DNA of 64,000 nucleotides from Saprospira grandis str. Lewin (GTDB lineage Bacteria > Bacteroidota > Bacteroidia > Chitinophagales > Saprospiraceae): contig NC_016940.1 in NCBI RefSeq assembly GCF_000250635.1, forward strand, positions 682,001 to 746,000, in the 5' to 3' direction. The translations under genes and the position numbers were made by a program. Under the pieces are notes generated by a model. That model was not told where the DNA came from and searched no databases. It saw only the letters and a program-made list of their open reading frames with translations. This document shows positions 41,809-50,289 of the stretch, in pieces; position 1 is the first letter of the stretch, and each line of letters starts with the position of its first letter.

Positions 41809-42540
41809 ATGTTTTACCATCTTGGTCGCTATTTCATGCTCATGAAGAGTATGTTTAGCAAACCCGAACGGTTTTCTATGTACTGGAAAGCCACCGCTCG
41901 GCAGATGAATGATATCGGTGTGGGATCGCTCATCATTGTGGGCTTGGTCTCTATTTTTATTGGGGCGGTAACGGCCGTTCAATTTGCCTATCAGTTGCAG
42001 GCCTCTTCTATTCCGCCCTATTATGTGGGCTATATCGTTCGAGATATTATGATTATTGAGTTGGCGCCTACTTTTTCTTGTTTGGCTTTGGCCGGAAAAG
42101 TGGGGTCGAACATTGCTGCTGAAATTGGCGGGATGCGTCAAAAGGAGCAAATTGATGCCTTAGAAGTAATGGGCGTTGATACGGCGGCTTATTTGATTGC
42201 GCCAAAAATCATTGCTGCCGTTGTGGTGATTCCGATGTTGGTCATTCTTTCGGCCTTTATGGGCATGATGGGGGGCTATTTGGCCTGCGTCATTGGCCAA
42301 TTGGTCACTATTGCCGACTTTATGCAGGGGCTCCGCTCTTTCTTCATTCCTTACAATGTTTTCATGATGGAGGTCAAGGCTTTTGTCTTTGCCTTTCTGC
42401 TTACCTCTATCTCTTGCTACCAAGGCTATTTCGTTAAGGGCGGTAGCATTGAGTTGGGCAAGGCGAGCACCTCGGCGGTAGTCATTAGCAATATCATGAT
42501 TTTATTGGCCGATTACGTCATTGCCCTTTTGATGACCTAA
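41809..42540 (+). CDS. mlaE: MlaE-type ABC transporter permease
   Basis: A 243-aa permease of the MlaE/YrbE family with about five membrane helices. GAVTAVQFAYQLQ, LAPTFSCLALAGKVGSNIAAEIGGMRQKEQIDALEVMGVD is the conserved cytoplasmic loop. It forms, with MlaF and an MCE protein, an importer or exporter of phospholipids between membranes. The ATPase gene follows after a 237-bp repeat-filled gap; no MCE protein gene is visible here. Confidence 0.92.
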   Translation: MFYHLGRYFMLMKSMFSKPERFSMYWKATARQMNDIGVGSLIIVGLVSIFIGAVTAVQFAYQLQASSIPPYYVGYIVRDIMIIELAPTFSCLALAGKVGSNIAAEIGGMRQKEQIDALEVMGVDTAAYLIAPKIIAAVVVIPMLVILSAFMGMMGGYLACVIGQLVTIADFMQGLRSFFIPYNVFMMEVKAFVFAFLLTSISCYQGYFVKGGSIELGKASTSAVVISNIMILLADYVIALLMT

Positions 42541-42566
42541 TCCATCTGGCGCTTTCTTTTTTTATG

Positions 42567-42752
42567 TTTTGGGGCCTCCGCAGCGCCTAAAGGCGCTGCG
42601 GCGCTAGGTTCCGGGGCTCGCAAGTCTGCTCGGCCCTGCAGGCAGGCAAAGCCTGCCTTTGGTCTGGCCCTTTGGGCCACCCCTTCACAGCGCTAGGCCG
42701 CACATCCTTTTTCTTTGCGCTGGGCGTTTCGGCTTCGGCCCCTAGATTTTCC
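42567..42752 (+). repeat. Dispersed element R16 within mlaE-mlaF
   Basis: Fills the gap between the two Mla genes. Hairpin 1 CGCAGCGCC/GGCGCTGCG, hairpin 2 AGGCAGGC-aaa-GCCTGCCT (42640-42658), hairpin 3 GGCCC-ttt-GGGCC (42666-42678). Confidence 0.88.
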
Positions 42753-42777
42753 TCTTTACCATTAGTCCAATTCCGCT

Positions 42778-43545
42778 ATGATTCGCGTAGAAAATATTAA
42801 GAAACAGTTTGGTCAGCAAGAAGTCCTCAAAGGGATTACCACCGTTTTTGAGGAAGGCAAAACCAACCTCATTATTGGAAAAAGTGGGGCGGGTAAAACC
42901 GTAATGCTCAAGATTTTGGTGGGGCTATTACAGCCGACTTCTGGCCATATTTGGTATGGCAATACCAACTTTACTCAGCTAAGTAACAAACAACGCAAAG
43001 CCATACGGACCGAAATGGGGATGCTTTTTCAGGGTTCGGCCCTTTTTGACTCTATGACGGTAGAGCAAAATGTCCGTTTCCCCTTAGATATGTTTACCCG
43101 ATTGACGGCCAAAGAAAAACGCATGCGTGTAGATGAGACCCTAGAAAGAGTAGAGCTAGGCGGGGCCAATGATAAGTACCCTTCAGAGATTAGTGGGGGG
43201 ATGCAAAAACGGGTAGGGATTGCCCGAGCCATTATCCTGAAGCCCAAGTACCTCTTTTGCGATGAGCCTAACTCGGGCCTAGATCCTACTACCTCTATGC
43301 GCATTGATGAGTTGATTCATCAGATTACGGTAGAAAACCAGATGACGACGGTGATTAACACCCACGATATGAACTCGGTTATGGAGATTGGCGATAAGAT
43401 CAACCTCCTCTATTTTGGCGAGTTGGCCTGGGTGGGCAATTGCGGCGAGGTTATGAGCAGCGATAATGAACTCTTGCAGGACTTTATTTTTGCTTCGCCT
43501 TTCTTGCAACGCCTTCGAGATGCGGCCCTAAAAAATGGTCATTAG
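42778..43545 (+). CDS. mlaF: MlaF-type ABC transporter ATPase
   Basis: ABC ATPase of 255 aa. Walker A GKSGAGKTVMLKIL near residue 39, Q-loop GMLFQGSALFDSM, signature ISGGMQKRVGIARA near 142, Walker B YLFCDEPNSGLDP near 162 and H-loop VINTHDM. The QGSALFDSMTVEQNV stretch is characteristic of MlaF/Ttg2A. It energises the MlaE lipid transporter. A terminator and a 41-bp tandem array follow. Confidence 0.93.
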   Translation: MIRVENIKKQFGQQEVLKGITTVFEEGKTNLIIGKSGAGKTVMLKILVGLLQPTSGHIWYGNTNFTQLSNKQRKAIRTEMGMLFQGSALFDSMTVEQNVRFPLDMFTRLTAKEKRMRVDETLERVELGGANDKYPSEISGGMQKRVGIARAIILKPKYLFCDEPNSGLDPTTSMRIDELIHQITVENQMTTVINTHDMNSVMEIGDKINLLYFGELAWVGNCGEVMSSDNELLQDFIFASPFLQRLRDAALKNGH

Positions 43546-43551
43546 ACCTTA

Positions 43552-43568
43552 TACTATATTATATAGTA
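43552..43568. repeat. 17-bp AT-rich palindrome after mlaF
   Basis: TACTATAT-T-ATATAGTA, a perfect inverted repeat directly after the mlaF stop and before the terminator hairpin. Role unknown. Confidence 0.6.
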
Positions 43569-43605
43569 AATGCTGCCCTTTATGGATAAGGGGCAGCATT
43601 TTTTG
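43569..43605 (+). terminator. Terminator of mlaF
   Basis: Stem TGCTGCCC/GGGCAGCA (extended by T-A and T-G pairs) followed by T6. Confidence 0.82.
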
Positions 43606-43648
43606 TTTTTGGGGCTGACTATTGGGGAAATAAAGGAAATGCAACTGT

Positions 43649-44100
43649 GGCCACGGAGTCAATCTGAGATGTCCATAAGCCTCCGTGGCCGCCACGGAAC
43701 CGTATTGTTCCGTTGGATTGGCTCCGTGGCCGCCACGGAACCGTATTGTTCCGTTGGATTAGCTCCGTGGCCGCCACGGGACCGTATTGTTCCGTTGGAT
43801 TGACTCCGTGGCCGCCACGGAACCGTATTGTTCCGTTGGATTGGCTCCGTGGCCGCCACGGGACCGTATTGTTCCGTTGGATTGACTCCGTGGCCGCCAC
43901 GGAACCGTATTGTTCCGTTGGATTGACTCCGTGGCCGCCACGGAACCGTATTGTTCCGTTGGATTGGCTCCGTGGCCGCCACGGGACCGTATTGCTCCGT
44001 TGGATTGGCTCCGTGGCCGCCACGGAACCGTATTGTTCCGTTGGATTGGCTCCGTGGCCGCCACGGGACCGTATTGCTCCGTTAGATTGACTCCGTGGCC
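43649..44100. repeat. 41-bp tandem array bounded by 17-bp inverted repeats
   Basis: Ten full and one partial copy of a 41-bp unit (starts at 43681, 43722, 43763 and every 41 bp to 44091). Each unit can form two hairpins: TCCGTGG-ccg-CCACGGA and CGGAAC-cgtatt-GTTCCG. Units differ at a few positions (A/G, T/C, G/A). GGCCACGGAGTCAATCT at 43649-43665 is the exact reverse complement of 44084-44100. The period is not a multiple of three; I judge it non-coding. Confidence 0.9.
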
Positions 44101-44146
44101 GTCTCTCTCTATACAACAAAATCAAATAAAACTGAATATAGATGAG

Positions 44147-44171
44147 TAACTAAAAGAACAACTTTTAGTTA
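44147..44171. repeat. 10-bp-stem hairpin TAACTAAAAG/CTTTTAGTTA
   Basis: A perfect 10-bp inverted repeat with a 5-base loop (AACAA) between the 41-bp array and the longer hairpin. Role unknown. Confidence 0.6.
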
Positions 44172-44189
44172 TATATCAAAGGCTCCAAA

Positions 44190-44233
44190 AAGGCAAATAC
44201 CAAAAAAGTTGTAACTTTTTTGGTATTTGCCTT
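44190..44233. repeat. 44-bp near-perfect palindrome
   Basis: Two 21-base arms, perfect complements, around a 2-base GT loop; arms run AAGGCAAATACC-A6-GTT and AAC-T6-GGTATTTGCCTT. It ends 69 bp before the orphan gene start. It may be an attenuator, protein site or cruciform; it lacks a U-run directly after the stem. Confidence 0.85.
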
Positions 44234-44302
44234 GACTTTTCAAATTTTTAGCCTCATATTTATAACGTTACAAACATTTACGTAATTATAAAAACTAAAC
44301 AA

Positions 44303-45274
44303 ATGAACGAAGCTGTTTGGATTTATTTACAAAACACCTTTAACAACAGGACAAAAAAGAACTTCAAGCTGATGTACTTGTTGTCTACTGATCATATAGA
44401 TCGTTTGCGTAGACGGGCATTGCGTGAGCCTCGGATTGATCCTTTGTTGCAATATTTGGTTCCCTATTATGATGCCTATATTGCTTATTATCGGAAGCGG
44501 CAATTGGATACGCGTAACTATCGGATGAACACCTTAACGATAGAGCGGCTATTGGCGGAGCTTTCTAGTAGTTTGATACGGACTTGGGATGTTTCGATAC
44601 AGGTACAGCACCCTATTACGAGCATTGAGTATCAGATTTTGTTGCCTCGTGGTCGGGCACCTTTTCAGACGGGGGCCTATGAGATGCGGATTGATGCTGT
44701 TTTTGTTTTGGCGGATAGTTTGCAGCGTTTTTCGACGCTAAGCAGCTTGGAGCAGGACGTCCGTTTGTTTGCCCAGCAGATTCGGGATGCGCGAGGGGCC
44801 CAGCAAGGGATTGAAGAGGAGGAAAGTGGGAATGGAGGAGAGCTGGAGCGACTTCGGGCCGATTTGGCGGATGCCCTACACTATGTATTTGCGGGATTGC
44901 TTCAGATTTATAATAAATCATTAGGGGTTGTGGAGGAGCTTTATGAGATGCAGTATTTGCGTTCTACAGGCGGTGCGAAGTTGGTAGAAGAGGCCCTTAG
45001 TAATTTGTCGCTAAGTTTGGCGCCCAATAGTCGAGAGCGTGTTTGGGAGGGGGAGTTGGAGATGGACCAGCGTTTGGTATTGACGAATACGGGGGCTGCT
45101 GTCATTACGGCTTATACCTTGGCTCAGGCGGCTGATTCGGCACAGACGGTGCATCATTTGCAGTTGGATGAGTCGATGAGTATTATTGTTCCGGCTGGTC
45201 ATCGCTTGCTGATTGTGGAGAATTCGACGGAATTTTTGGCGGAGGTCGTGCTAGAGCAGTATCCTTCGGCTTAG
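44303..45274 (+). CDS. Orphan protein of unknown function
   Basis: A 323-aa protein with no signal peptide or membrane segment. The N-terminal half is helical and Arg/Tyr-rich; a Gly/Glu-rich acidic linker lies near residues 165-180; the C-terminus (about 235-323) appears as a beta-rich domain. I recognise no domain. It is isolated between a 41-bp tandem array plus long hairpin upstream and a terminator plus a long repeat downstream. Confidence 0.6.
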   Translation: MNEAVWIYLQNTFNNRTKKNFKLMYLLSTDHIDRLRRRALREPRIDPLLQYLVPYYDAYIAYYRKRQLDTRNYRMNTLTIERLLAELSSSLIRTWDVSIQVQHPITSIEYQILLPRGRAPFQTGAYEMRIDAVFVLADSLQRFSTLSSLEQDVRLFAQQIRDARGAQQGIEEEESGNGGELERLRADLADALHYVFAGLLQIYNKSLGVVEELYEMQYLRSTGGAKLVEEALSNLSLSLAPNSRERVWEGELEMDQRLVLTNTGAAVITAYTLAQAADSAQTVHHLQLDESMSIIVPAGHRLLIVENSTEFLAEVVLEQYPSA

Positions 45275-45310
45275 AGTAGGCTAAGGCATTTTAGTTAAGG
45301 ACAAATAAGG

Positions 45311-45355
45311 AGTCCTCCACGACCATTTTGGTTGTTGGAGGACTTTTATTTTTTT
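45311..45355 (+). terminator. Terminator of the orphan gene
   Basis: Stem AGTCCTCCA/TGGAGGACT with an inner GACCA/TGGTT pairing, then a T-rich tail. The terminator of the DinB-like gene at 50250 has nearly the same outer stem. Confidence 0.8.
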
Positions 45356-45356
45356 A

Positions 45357-45727
45357 GGGGATGAGCCCCGGAGGGGCGAATGCTATGCGGGGCGCTTTGG
45401 CCTGTTAGGGCCAAAGGAGCCCGGCCCCCAGGCGGGGGCGGCGAAGGGGGGGGAATTGCCTGAAATGGAATATATTGAGGGGGAATATAGGCGAAAAGTG
45501 TGGAGGGAGTGGCTGCCGCCAGCCGCCGGCCGGGCGCGCTTGGCGCGAGCCTGCGAAGCTTGAAGGCGCGAAGCGGCTTGTAGCTGAGCAGTTGGGCGGA
45601 TTGGCCTAGGGGCCTGCAAGGGTGCCGCGCAGCGGCAGACCTAGGGCGAAATGAAATGAGCCCGCAGGGCCGAGCAGGCCTGCGAGCCCTGAAAGGGCCC
45701 GGCCGCCGAAGGCGGCAGGCCCCAAAA
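45357..45727 (-). repeat. Long dispersed element R17
   Basis: The usual element (about 45600-45727) extended by about 240 bp of further hairpins such as GCTTTGGCC/GGCCAAAG. It matches R18 in opposite orientation over its full length with few differences, including CTGAAATGGAATATATTGAG. Adjacent to the T9SS protein stop. Confidence 0.85.
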
Positions 45728-45728
45728 C

Positions 45729-47318
45729 CTACTGCTTAATCAGCATTTGGGCGCCATAGGGCGTTTGTAGAATATATTGGCCTGCGGCTAAGGATTGGAG
45801 GTTCAGACGATAGCGATTGCCCTTTGCGCCCTCTTCAATGAGTTCGTAGGAAAGAGCAAGCTCTTGCCCCATCAGGTTAAAAAGGCGTAAAGGAGCTGAT
45901 TGGGCGGGGCAAAAGATAAAAGCCTCTTCTTTGGCGGGTTGCGGATAAAGCTTAGTTTGGAATTCAGTGGCCGGACTGCTTTGTAGTAGTTTAGAGTAAA
46001 GCTGTAGACCTGTTTGTTTCTTAAGTACAAGACGATAGTAACGGTCAGCGATCAGTTGGCGGTTATCTTCATAAGTTTGACGCTCTTCCTTGAGCGGGAA
46101 ATGGGCTAGCGTACTCCACTGCTCCATTCCGTTGGGGCTAGACTGCAATTCGAGTGACTGCGCACTGCTATCGGGCCAAAAATTCCAGCTCAGTTGCTTT
46201 TCATGCAGCTCAAAGTTGGTCAGCCAATCTTGAGCAAGCAGAACAGTATTACAGCTATTATCTGCGGGACAACTAAAGACAGGGCTGCCATCAGAGCTAC
46301 AACTATAGCAGGTTAATGAGGCACAAATAACCATTTCTCCATCTAAGCGATTATAACTATAGAGGTTATTGGCTTGCAAATAGCCGCAGCTACTAGAGTA
46401 TAAGGCTCCGTAGGCTTGTACATCATTTTGGACGAAAATGCGGCCAGAGTTATCAATGGTACCGGGAATGTCTAAGTAACTACTATAAATCTCTCCTTGA
46501 GAACCTGGATGACAATCGCAGCCAAAGTTTTCTAAAAAGCTTGCACTATTGTTTATTGCCAAACGAGCAGCAGTCTCTAAATGGCCATAATTGCTGATGC
46601 GACCAGAATTTAGTTGCAAGTTTCCCTGAGCGATTAGACTACCTTCTTGGATGACTGTAGAATTATTGAAATCTATTAAACCAGATACAAAAAAAGTTCC
46701 GCCTATCGCATTCTGCAAAAAGACGGAATTGAATTGAGCTGTACTAATATCTACCTGCCCATAGTTGTAAAAATAATCTCCACTAAAATTTACTCCATAA
46801 GATTGCCCACTGCAAGGAAGTGATGGAACATTAGTAAACTGTCCATAGTTCCGGACAACACTCGTATTGGAAAAGCTGCCAGAGTAAAAATTTGTACTTC
46901 CGGTATTATAAAACAAAGGTGCACTAGAACCATAGATATTTATATAACTCGCCGAGAACTGCCCATGATTGTAAATTTCCCCAGGATGATTTAAAACACC
47001 AATATTTAAAATGCCCTCATTCGTAATTTGTGCATTGCTACCATAAGCTCCAAAGTTATAACAATTGCCCGAAGCTTGACTCAGATTACCCGTAGGGGAA
47101 ATATATAACTCCCAATCCTCAGCAGAATAATTTTGATCTAAAGTAACGGTATGAGTAATGCTAACCAAAGGGCTTCCATAAGCTGGAGGAACTTGGCCAT
47201 TAAGCCAAGTACTAGGATCTGACCAATTGCCATCCTGAACGGTTTGGTATTGTGCATAACTACTAGCCGAGAAGAGCAAAATACTGTAACATAAAATTAA
47301 GAATCGATTGATGTTCAT
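45729..47318 (-). CDS. T9SS type A-secreted surface protein
   Basis: A 529-aa secreted protein. A signal peptide of about 22 residues (SASSYAQ) precedes a G8-like start (DGNWSDPSTWLNGQVPPAYG) and a long region of short Asn/Gly/Tyr-rich beta-helix-like repeats (NYGQF, NHGQF, NSGRI). The C-terminus (LYPQPAKEEAFIF... RLFNLMGQEL... LQSLAAGQYIL) is a type A sorting domain of the type IX secretion system. It is likely cell-surface exposed or released. A Cys-rich patch near 345-375 is odd. Ligand unknown. Confidence 0.85.
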   Translation of the reverse strand: MNINRFLILCYSILLFSASSYAQYQTVQDGNWSDPSTWLNGQVPPAYGSPLVSITHTVTLDQNYSAEDWELYISPTGNLSQASGNCYNFGAYGSNAQITNEGILNIGVLNHPGEIYNHGQFSASYINIYGSSAPLFYNTGSTNFYSGSFSNTSVVRNYGQFTNVPSLPCSGQSYGVNFSGDYFYNYGQVDISTAQFNSVFLQNAIGGTFFVSGLIDFNNSTVIQEGSLIAQGNLQLNSGRISNYGHLETAARLAINNSASFLENFGCDCHPGSQGEIYSSYLDIPGTIDNSGRIFVQNDVQAYGALYSSSCGYLQANNLYSYNRLDGEMVICASLTCYSCSSDGSPVFSCPADNSCNTVLLAQDWLTNFELHEKQLSWNFWPDSSAQSLELQSSPNGMEQWSTLAHFPLKEERQTYEDNRQLIADRYYRLVLKKQTGLQLYSKLLQSSPATEFQTKLYPQPAKEEAFIFCPAQSAPLRLFNLMGQELALSYELIEEGAKGNRYRLNLQSLAAGQYILQTPYGAQMLIKQ

Positions 47319-47540
47319 AATGTAGATATTCTTTATAAGTGTTGGTGATTAAGGTGATGAAAATACAGCTATATCCCTTAGTATATAGGTTTCTAAATTT
47401 AATTCTATGTGAACAAACCTGAGACAAAAGCGCTAACCGAAAAACGCTAGGAAACCTTAAGTTGTGATCAGATGAAGATGAGTGTTTTCCCTCTAGAGGT
47501 ATTTTAAGGATAACACCTAGGAATAATACTTATCGGGCAT

Positions 47541-47577
47541 AAAAAAAGCCTAGACTCCAAACATGGAATCTAGGCTT
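47541..47577 (-). terminator. Terminator of the sigma/anti-sigma unit
   Basis: Stem AAGCCTAGA/TCTAGGCTT with inner TCCA/TGGA and an A-run upstream on the plus strand. The rest of the 47319-47581 gap shows nothing I can name. Confidence 0.8.
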
Positions 47578-47581
47578 CGCT

Positions 47582-48838
47582 TTATTCTTTCAACTTTAAA
47601 TCTCGAATAGCCCGCACATTAGAGAGCCGATTTCGATGCTGTAAGTACTGTTGCTGTCCCGACTTTAAAAATCCTCGCTCCTGCAAGATAATTAGGGTAT
47701 ATCCTTGTAGGGAAGGCTGTAAAATAATTTTATTGGGTAGCTCGGCCTTATCGTTCTGTTCAAAGATAATTCGTTCGGTATCGAACTGGCTAAGCATATA
47801 GCGGGCGGGCAAGCGGCTATCATCTAGGGGGAGGTCTAAAAACACCTGTCTTAGGCCTTCATCATAAAAGATGCGCATACGTTCTTCAAAGATTTTGTCA
47901 TCTCCTTTTTTCAAGACGGCAATTCCTTCTATTACATTAGGATTGAGTAATCGCCAGCGTTCTATAGAGGTACCGGCCTCTGGGGTTTGGTCTTCATACT
48001 CTCCTAGCAGCCATTCAAAGAGTTGAATACGAGGGTGAATTTTATGCTTTTGGGCTTTTTTTCTAGAGCGGCCCTTAGCTTGTTTTCTACGAAGGCCTCT
48101 TTTATTTTCCTTTTCTAATTGTTTTGGCTCGGCCTTAACCCTATTTTGCTCTTGCAAAGCCTCTATTTGGGGGGCTAGGCTAGGGTCGGCGGCTGGAGTT
48201 TTGGCATAATTCCTCTGAACAACTGGGCTCATCTTAGGCAGGGGGTAATCTGAAGCGATTACGGCCTCTTCTTGGACCAATAGGGGGGCCTCTTCTTGCA
48301 GTTCTACATCTGGGGTTAAGACCACAAGTTCATCGGTTGGCTGCTCCTTTAATTTGGTCAGTTCATTAAGGTCTTCCTCTGCCAATGGCTGAGGAGCTTT
48401 TTCTTGTGCTGCCTGTAAAATCTTCTCGGCCTGTTCTTTTTCTTGTGCTTCAAATTGGGCCTCTTGTTCTTTGGCATTCAAGGGAAGGGCCTCACTTTCG
48501 GCCTCTTCCTTAATTGCTTCGGCTAACAGCCCTCGCTCAGAGGGTTCGGCCATCTTTGGAGCTGCTTCTTGCTCAAAGAAGAGCGGGCTGGCCAGTAAGA
48601 TAGCAGCCACAATAGATGCTGCTGCAAAATAAGGCGCAAACTTGAGCATAGCCCCTCTAGGCCGAGCGGCAGATTTTGGAGAAATTTGCTCAAAGCGGGG
48701 CAAGTCCTCCTGAGTACTACTGCCCTCAGGCCGATCCAATTCCCCGCTAATGCGAGACCAGAGATCCTGGCTAGGCTGTTCGTCTAGCTTGTCGGCATTC
48801 TCCCGAAAGAGCTTAGAGATGTAATCCTCTCGACTCAT
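47582..48838 (-). CDS. Putative membrane anti-sigma partner with DUF6265-like C-terminus
   Basis: A 418-aa protein directly downstream of an ECF sigma gene (40-bp gap). The N-terminus (DYISKLFRENADKLDEQPSQDLWSRI) resembles the cytoplasmic tail of anti-sigma-like proteins, with one membrane segment near residues 66-86. A long Glu/Gln/Ala-rich region (about 95-230) and a basic KKAQKHK-type patch precede a C-terminal domain with WLLGEYEDQTPEAGTSIERW, which recalls DUF6265. Anti-sigma function is inferred from order. A good terminator follows. Confidence 0.65.
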   Translation of the reverse strand: MSREDYISKLFRENADKLDEQPSQDLWSRISGELDRPEGSSTQEDLPRFEQISPKSAARPRGAMLKFAPYFAAASIVAAILLASPLFFEQEAAPKMAEPSERGLLAEAIKEEAESEALPLNAKEQEAQFEAQEKEQAEKILQAAQEKAPQPLAEEDLNELTKLKEQPTDELVVLTPDVELQEEAPLLVQEEAVIASDYPLPKMSPVVQRNYAKTPAADPSLAPQIEALQEQNRVKAEPKQLEKENKRGLRRKQAKGRSRKKAQKHKIHPRIQLFEWLLGEYEDQTPEAGTSIERWRLLNPNVIEGIAVLKKGDDKIFEERMRIFYDEGLRQVFLDLPLDDSRLPARYMLSQFDTERIIFEQNDKAELPNKIILQPSLQGYTLIILQERGFLKSGQQQYLQHRNRLSNVRAIRDLKLKE

Positions 48839-48878
48839 AATTTAGTGTGTATAATAAGATGTTAATAATGGGATGATT

Positions 48879-49466
48879 CTATTCTGTGCCCCGGATTTGC
48901 CGGGCCGCTTCCACTAAAGTACGCATCTTCTTCTTGGCTAAAATCAATTGCGATTTTGAGGTATTGATACTAATCCCCAACATTTCTGCAATCTCTCGAT
49001 GCTTATAACCCTCTACCACATAAAGATTAAACACCGTTCTATAGCCCGTAGGCAACTGCTCCAATAAGGCCAGAATTTCTCTGGCCGAAAGCTCGTCCTC
49101 TACGCTAATCTGTACCGCCTTGGCAGGCACTTCCGTGATTTCCACATGCTCGCTAAAGCGATACTTTTTACGCAAAAACATTAAGGCCTCATTGACCACA
49201 ATTCTGCGAATCCAGCCCTCAAAGCTCCCCTTGCCAGCGTACTTATCTATCTTTCTAAAAACCTTACAAAAGGCCTGCACTAAAACCTCCTCCGCATTTT
49301 CAGTGGTCTTTACATAGCGTCTACTCAAACCAAACATTTTGGCAGAGTAACGCTGGTAAACCCGCTCCTGTGCAAGGCGATTCCCCGCACGACATCCTTC
49401 AATGAGTTCCTCTTCGGTCACAGTTTTGGTGCTTTGATGTACAGAATAACTACGAGCTGCTGGCAT
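48879..49466 (-). CDS. ECF-type RNA polymerase sigma factor
   Basis: A sigma-70 family ECF factor of 195 aa from the ATG at 49466. Region 2 (ERVYQRYSAKMFGLSRRYVKTTENAEEVLVQAF, FEGWIRRIVVNEALMFLRKK) and region 4 (LLEQLPTGYRTVFNLYVVEGYKHREIAEMLGISINTSKSQLILAKKKMR) are complete. It is the first gene of a two-gene unit with the membrane protein downstream, the usual ECF/anti-sigma pairing. Confidence 0.93.
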   Translation of the reverse strand: MPAARSYSVHQSTKTVTEEELIEGCRAGNRLAQERVYQRYSAKMFGLSRRYVKTTENAEEVLVQAFCKVFRKIDKYAGKGSFEGWIRRIVVNEALMFLRKKYRFSEHVEITEVPAKAVQISVEDELSAREILALLEQLPTGYRTVFNLYVVEGYKHREIAEMLGISINTSKSQLILAKKKMRTLVEAARQIRGTE

Positions 49467-49715
49467 AAGATGATGTTTTCTTTCTCTCCTATAGATGCAA
49501 CTATCCAAAATTTAGGTGTCTCCCCTAATCAAAATTACTATTATTTTTGTCATTCTTCTATAGGTTGGCTTTCTTTTGCCTCTGTAGCCGCCCCTCAAAG
49601 CAAGAACAAAAGCCAAATGCCTAGCCTAGTTGTTTTTATTCGTCTGTTATAATAAGTAATAAAAAAAACCGACCTTTATGTCCGAATTTCATTCTCCAAC
49701 ATAAATTTGCATTTT

Positions 49716-50225
49716 ATGTCTATTATCACCACCGCCCAATATATTCTAGAAGACCTACAAACTGCTATCGAACAACTTAGCGACGAGCAGTTTGCTAGCC
49801 CAAATAGCCTAATCAATGCTTCTGTAGGCCAACATAGCCGCCATATTATCGAGTTCTTCCAATGTCTAGAAGAGCAAACTCCAGAAGGTAGCATCTGCTA
49901 CGATTTGCGCCAACGCAAAACAGAAATCGAAACCTCTACTCAGGCCGCTAGCCTTGCTATCGATGGCATTCTCGCTTGGCTACAAACAGAGCCCCAAGAA
50001 CAAAGCCTCCAACTATTAGTCGACCATAGCCTCGCTAAAGAGGAACAGGAAAAAAGCCCTATCCAAAGCTCTCTACACCGCGAAATTGCCTTTAATGTAG
50101 AACACGCTATCCACCATATGGCTATTTTTAAAATTAGCCTCAAGTATGCCTACCCCAATATCGAATTAGCCGAAACTTTTGGCTTAGCGCCCTCTACTTA
50201 CCGCCACCAACAACGACAAAGTTAG
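49716..50225 (+). CDS. DinB-like metal-dependent protein
   Basis: A 169-aa four-helix-bundle protein of the DinB/YfiT type, from the ATG at 49716. The three metal-ligand His positions appear as GQHSRHIIEFF near residue 43, LVDHSLAKEE near 107 and NVEHAIHHMAIFK near 133. Such proteins are thiol-dependent or of unknown enzyme function; the substrate is not evident. A strong terminator and a long repeat follow. Confidence 0.8.
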   Translation: MSIITTAQYILEDLQTAIEQLSDEQFASPNSLINASVGQHSRHIIEFFQCLEEQTPEGSICYDLRQRKTEIETSTQAASLAIDGILAWLQTEPQEQSLQLLVDHSLAKEEQEKSPIQSSLHREIAFNVEHAIHHMAIFKISLKYAYPNIELAETFGLAPSTYRHQQRQS

Positions 50226-50249
50226 TAGGTCTAGGCTCTTCCATATTAT

Positions 50250-50289
50250 GTCCTCCAATGGTTGCTTACTAGTTGGAGGACTTTTTTTT
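50250..50289 (+). terminator. Terminator of the DinB-like gene
   Basis: Stem GTCCTCCAA/TTGGAGGAC followed by T8, which is also the T-run end of R18. Confidence 0.82.

Noticed and set aside
43649-44100. CRISPR array
   Set aside because: Units are directly adjacent with no unique spacers and no cas genes nearby.
43619-44149. Overlapping long open frames on both strands over the 41-bp array, with 41-residue protein repeats
   Set aside because: All follow from a 41-bp period without stop codons; frames are open on both strands at once and none has a leader or signal.
49434-49652. 72-aa frame divergent to the sigma gene
   Set aside because: Low-quality composition, overlaps the sigma gene's N-terminus and its promoter region, no motif.
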